DNA from: Saccoglossus kowalevskii
Lineage: Eukaryota > Hemichordata > Enteropneusta > Harrimaniidae
Length of the DNA: 33,810 bases
Direction of reading: 5' to 3'
Assembly (NCBI RefSeq): GCF_000003605.2
Contig: NW_003138369.1
Location: 24,733 to 58,542 of the forward strand
The stretch's first letter is position 1, and every line of letters begins with the position of its first letter. The position numbers and the translations under genes were made by a program. Under the pieces are notes generated by a model, which had not been told where the DNA came from, searched no databases, and saw nothing but the letters and a program-made list of their open reading frames with translations. Positions 30,513 to 33,810 of this stretch are shown here, piece after piece.

Positions 30513-31257
30513 GTAAGTATCACTGTGTTATCTATACTTAAAGGACGGTGTTCGAATTTCATGTAAAGAAACAATGTATTTCTACATGTTGTATATGTAT
30601 ATGAGTCCCATATTGATTAGGACACAGCGTGACGACCACCACCCTTTAAGAACAATTATCAGTTGTTTTGGGGATAAAACATCAAAGTTATGAAACACTC
30701 CAGTATTATTTAGATAAATGTAGGTATACAAGCATAAAATGGTAATTTGTTACTGTATCTGCTTCAGTTTGTATTGTATTGTATCCAAGTTGTTCTGCAT
30801 TTATACTTATATTTTACGACATGTTTGAAAATTGTGAAAACCCATATCACCATTCATCACATACTAGTACTGTAGAAGTGTTATTAATGTACGCAATGCC
30901 TGAACATTGTTCTGAGCTTCCAGGGTTATATATACGTTTTGATAACTACTGATTGAGATAACAATGGTTCATTTTGGCAAGCTCACATGTATAGCATGTA
31001 TTTGCACTGACAACACTCCACTGTTTTACTCTGTTGTACAGTAAAAATAAGTATCTGAAAAAATATTACTTATTCACACTTGCAGTATTTATATTATAAA
31101 ACAATGTTTGGGCAGTTTTGTTTTCATACCGTTGCTGATGCTTGCCATTTGTTGTTAAGCATGATAGTACAGTACCTCTGCCTATTTGCCAGAAGATATG
31201 TAAGATGCATATTTGATCATATTTTTAAAATGACATTAATTATTTGTTTACTTACAG
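30513..31257. other. Intron of gene B with a MITE-like element
   Basis: The 745-bp intron opens almost directly into the inverted-repeat element at 30539-30649. The remainder is AT-rich with no recognisable feature. Confidence 0.6.
30539..30649. mobile_element. TTAAAGGG-family MITE-like element, 111 bp
   Basis: The left end TTAAAGGACGGTGTTCGAAT and right end GACGACCACCACCCTTTAA are imperfect inverse copies. It shares GTTCGAATTTCATGTAAA and ATGAGTCCCATATTG with 10647-10776. Confidence 0.7.
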
Positions 31258-31315
31258 TGGATACAGCTTTATCTGCTGATGGTCAAACTATTTATGCTGC
31301 TTTCATTGCCAATGA
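31258..31315 (+). CDS. Gene B exon: sema domain, IYAAF strand
   Basis: The 58-nt exon enters in phase 1 after TTGTTTACTTACAG and leaves in phase 2 at GTAAGT. It gives LDTALSADGQTIYAAFIAN, equivalent to the family's 'L......................(V/I)Y(G/A)(V/A)F....' strand. Phase and splice sites fit both neighbours. Confidence 0.85.
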
Positions 31316-32353
31316 GTAAGTTGTTTTTTATGCTATAGTATCGGTATAACTAGTCATATAAGGATTTTTATATTGTTAATTTCTCTATAGTTTGAATTCT
31401 CTTCAATCATGGGATTATCTATTATTTTGTTGTTTCCCTCGTGCTGCTTTGATCATAACATCAGCCTGCATACAATGGTGTTGAGTAGTAGCAAAGCTAA
31501 TATTATAGAAGTTAGTCAAAAGACTATTTCCAGTGCCTGCATTATCAAGATTTTTCCTTATCTAAAGTATATACATGTACATGTATCACAGAATAGTCAT
31601 TTGATAGCAATAATAGTGAGTTTTAAATGGTAAGTCACAATTGCAGAGTTACTGCCGACTCAAGCCAGTTGTTGACATTCCCTTTAAAGTGCCTGTGAAA
31701 TGGCTGCTATTTTCTCGTTTAAAATCATTCATTGATACATCAAAATATTATTAATTTTTATGTTTCTAAGCATAAAATATTTGTTAAAGTCAAAAAATGT
31801 GTTTCAAACTCAGTCTACGGCAACTTTATTTTTGTGTATTTTAAAACGAGGCTCTTCATTAGCTTCTCATTTGCATACAGAAATACCCCTTGTGACATAA
31901 AAAAGGGGAACTTGCTGGGCAGCTTACATTGCCGATATGTGTATACAAGGCACATTTCATGTACAGTTTTCTCATCTTTGACTAAATTGCCACTTTAATA
32001 TGTACTTGTTGGTCAAGGAAGAATGGCCCATAATGAACACATAATATCAAGTTTGTCGCATAGGGTTAAGTTAGATAAGTTAGAAATGTGTTTTTTCTGG
32101 CGTAGCTGGTCACCGTGATCATAACCTCTACCGACGCACATTTGTACACTATCGCTTGATCCCAGCACTGGACAACATTTGAGTTGGTTGAAAAGGAATT
32201 GGACAGGACTGCACAATTACTTATATAAGTCATATATTATTATACAAACTACAAAGTCAGTTCTGAGCAAACATAATTTTTAGATTACCTACTACTACTT
32301 ACTACTAATGAATTTACTTAAAGCATTTCGCAGCTTAGGAACTGTTGATGTTA
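31316..32353. other. Intron of gene B before the exon array
   Basis: Bases about 31683-31998 look like a short inverted-ended repeat: CTTTAAAGTGCCTGTGAAA at the left and GCCACTTTAA at the right. Otherwise this is AT-rich intron with an ACATGTACATGTATC stretch near 31573. Confidence 0.4.
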
Positions 32354-32447
32354 CCAGTATGACATGAAATAGTATTTTGTCAAATGTTTCCGATCATTCT
32401 AAACATTATTTCCCCCAAGACCCTTTATTATTATTTTTTTCTTTCAG

Positions 32448-32532
32448 AAATGGTGTCCCACAACCTGCTGTTTGTTCATACGATTTTACTCAGGCAGTGC
32501 CTGTATTTGAGAATCAACCCAGTATGACATGA
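32448..32532 (+). pseudogene. Truncated exon copy 1 of the array
   Basis: It has an intact acceptor and codons for ENGVPQPAVCSYDFTQAVP, then reads into CCCAGTATGACATGA and stops at TGA 32530-32532. It has no splice donor at the exon end. It carries the GVPQ and YDF variants not seen in copies 2-4. Confidence 0.85.
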
Positions 32533-32612
32533 AATAGTATTTTGTCAAATGTTTCCGATCATTCTAAACATTATTTCTCCCAAGACCCTTTATTATTATT
32601 TTTTTCTTTCAG

Positions 32613-32697
32613 AAATGGTGTCCCACGACCTGCTGTTTGTTCATACGATCTTACTCAGGCAGTGCCTGTATTTGAGAATCAACCCAGTATGACATGA
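32613..32697 (+). pseudogene. Truncated exon copy 2 of the array
   Basis: Same layout as copy 1, with GVPRPAVCSYDL as in the functional exon and a TGA at 32695-32697. There is no donor. Confidence 0.85.
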
Positions 32698-32777
32698 AAT
32701 AGTATTTTGTCAAATGTTTCCGATCATTCTAAACATTATTTCTCCCAAGACCCTTTATTATTATTTTTTTCTTTCAG

Positions 32778-32862
32778 AAATGGTGTCCCACGACCTGCTG
32801 TTTGTTCATACGATCTTACTCAGGCAGTGCCTGTATTTGAGAATCAACCCAGTATGACATGA
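32778..32862 (+). pseudogene. Truncated exon copy 3 of the array
   Basis: It appears identical to copy 2 over the exon part, with TGA at 32860-32862 and no donor. Confidence 0.85.
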
Positions 32863-32942
32863 AATAGTATTTTGTCAAATGTTTCCGATCATTCTAAACA
32901 TTATTTCCCCCAAGACCCTTTATTATTATTTTTTTCTTTCAG

Positions 32943-33087
32943 AAATGGTGTCCCACGACCTGCTGTTTGTTCATACGATCTTACTCAGGCAGTGCCTGTA
33001 TTTGAGAATCAACAGTATTATTCCCAAGACACTAATACTGATCAGTGGGAAAAAGTTGTGACTAGTCATGACCCATATCCTGGCGAG
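32943..33087 (+). CDS. Gene B exon: sema domain, AVC.YD and PYPGE loop (fourth array copy)
   Basis: The 145-nt exon enters in phase 2 after TTTTTTTCTTTCAG and leaves in phase 0 at GTAATT. It encodes ENGVPRPAVCSYDLTQAVP, VFENQQYYSQDTNTDQWEK and VVTSHDPYPGE. Semaphorins have 'SA(V/I)C.Y....(I/V)..VF......................P.PRPG.C' here, and the next Cys would start the following exon, outside the window. Gene A's first visible exon begins with exactly that Cys in phase 0. Acceptors identical to this one exist 165, 330 and 495 bp upstream. Confidence 0.92.
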
Positions 33088-33810
33088 GTAATTTGTTTAT
33101 TAGTCCCTGTTTGGAAACAGGGATTTATGGTTTAGTCTCTGTGTGTCTGTACATCCTGTATCTCAAACACCTCTGGACCAATCCTTTTTAAATTTTACAC
33201 ATAGCTAGTACCTTATCTCATTCATATACACTTTCATCAATTTCATCATCCAATCTAAGATGGCCAACTGCCCACCATCTAAAAATGCACTAGACTTTTC
33301 CCTGACATACTTTGCATTGATTTGTTTTAAACTTGGTATGAAGGCTATACATATGTTACATTTGTAGGTATCTAATGTATGTTCTGTTTTGTTTTGTTTT
33401 CATTTTGATTTATATCTCAAGTAATTTTTTTGACCAATTTGGTTTAAACTTGGTACAATGACAGGTCATAATAGTTGACATAAGCATATCTAGTTGTTTA
33501 AACCTGATTGCTTTTTACTGAATGGCTGAATTTAAAATGACAAAAAATCTCAACGAATGTCCTTCCACAATGTATACACTATATAAAATGCATTAATTAT
33601 TCACTGGGTTTAAAATTCGTTTATTTCGCTGATAAGTAAAATATGCTAAATTAAATCAACATGAACATTTAAAAATAACAATAAATCTATTGTTTCCATG
33701 ACAAATTCCTGAAATTAAAACAGTGTCAGTGAAAATAAAAGGTTTTACAGTAAATGACTTCTACTTGAAAACTGCAAGCCAGATTGCTTTGATATTTGGT
33801 ATTGTAGCTA
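33088..33810. other. Intron of gene B (incomplete at window end) with two repeats
   Basis: After the GTAATT donor, 33100-33500 is a dispersed-repeat stretch related to 19935-20245 and 1-235 (GTCTCTGTGTGTCTGT, CTGGACCAATC, AAGATGGCCAACTGCCC, TTTAAACTTGGTA). A MITE-like element follows at 33578-33751. The next exon is not in the window. Confidence 0.5.
33578..33751. mobile_element. MITE-like element, ACTGTAAAA family (subtype 1)
   Basis: It shares CATTAATTATTCACTGGGTT, TTTATTTCGCTGA and a closing GTGAAAATAAAAGGTTTTACAG with the element at 6071-6279. The left end (ACTATATAAAATG) is worn. Confidence 0.6.

Larger units (their letters stand above)
32354..33013 (+). repeat. Four tandem 165-bp copies of acceptor plus exon start
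   Basis: Exactly 660 bp, copies beginning at 32354, 32519, 32684 and 32849. Each unit has 94 bp of intron with a TTTTTTTCTTTCAG acceptor and the first 71 nt of the exon (EN, GVPRPAVCSYDLTQAVPVFE). Copies differ at only three positions by eye: TTTCCCCC or TTTCTCCC in the intron part, CCACAACC or CCACGACC and GATTTT or GATCTT in the exon part. Copies 1-3 run into CCCAGTATGACATGA, putting an in-frame TGA at 32530, 32695 and 32860. Only copy 4 continues into the rest of the exon. Confidence 0.95.
18261..33087 (+). other. Gene B: semaphorin, 5' part (signal peptide and most of sema domain)
   Basis: Gene span with nine coding exons in the window: 18261-18368 (ATG at 18284), 23118-23280, 24450-24488, 27006-27131, 27445-27646, 29441-29565, 30413-30512, 31258-31315 and 32943-33087. 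All junctions are GT-AG and phases agree, apart from a frame break inside the second exon. About 345 codons are present. The sequence follows the semaphorin propeller from its first strand to the '..P.PG' loop; the rest lies beyond the window. With gene A it forms a tandem pair on one strand, about 7 kb apart. The protein would be secreted or membrane-bound through a signal peptide and would be a plexin ligand. Whether the locus is functional depends on the frame break. Confidence 0.85.

Noticed and set aside
33095-33500. Possible coding remnant after the last gene B exon
   Set aside because: Stops in all frames and similarity to non-coding stretches at 1-235 and 19935-20245 indicate a dispersed repeat.

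Overview
The window is eukaryotic (metazoan) genomic DNA: AT-rich, intron-dense, with canonical GT-AG splice sites, one assembly gap (22289-22435) and abundant decayed transposons. The frequent ACCGGTA and TACATGTA words and the non-LTR and short inverted-repeat elements suggest a marine invertebrate, perhaps a hemichordate or another ambulacrarian, but the sequence alone does not fix the taxon. No bacterial-style genes, CRISPR array, rRNA or tRNA were seen.

Two semaphorin genes lie head to tail on the + strand. Gene A (362-11367, 5' end outside the window) supplies the C-terminal part of a sema domain, a PSI domain, two Ig-like domains in one exon, and a short Cys-containing tail ending at TAG. 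Seven exons join in phase into 424 codons plus stop. No membrane anchor is visible, so a secreted protein is inferred. Gene B (18261-33087, 3' end outside the window) supplies a signal peptide and the N-terminal two thirds of a sema domain over nine coding exons, about 345 codons. Its last exon stops at the same place in the sema fold where gene A's first visible exon begins, so the two look like tandem paralogues with the same exon plan.

Gene B carries two lesions or peculiarities. An 8-bp tandem duplication breaks the reading frame of its second coding exon (23144-23159). A perfect-length 4 x 165-bp tandem array (32354-33013) repeats an acceptor site plus the first 71 nt of its last visible exon; only the fourth copy leads into an intact exon. 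Gene A has a partial, diverged second copy of its PSI exon in the following intron (2448-2580).

The introns and the intergenic space (about 11.4-18.2 kb) are filled with repeats: a 2.3-kb element with inverted termini and an internal complementary region, probably DIRS-like (8056-10358); three 5'-truncated non-LTR retrotransposon tails, each with a 3' hairpin; a 1.36-kb dispersed repeat whose second copy is deleted and interrupted by one of those tails; at least six copies of an ACTGTAAAA-ended short inverted-repeat element; a TTAAAGGG-ended MITE-like family; a 122-bp tandem repeat; and simple-sequence tracts. Nothing here needs a wholly new system. The most interesting points are the exon-level duplications in the semaphorin pair and the compensating hairpins at the retroelement tails.
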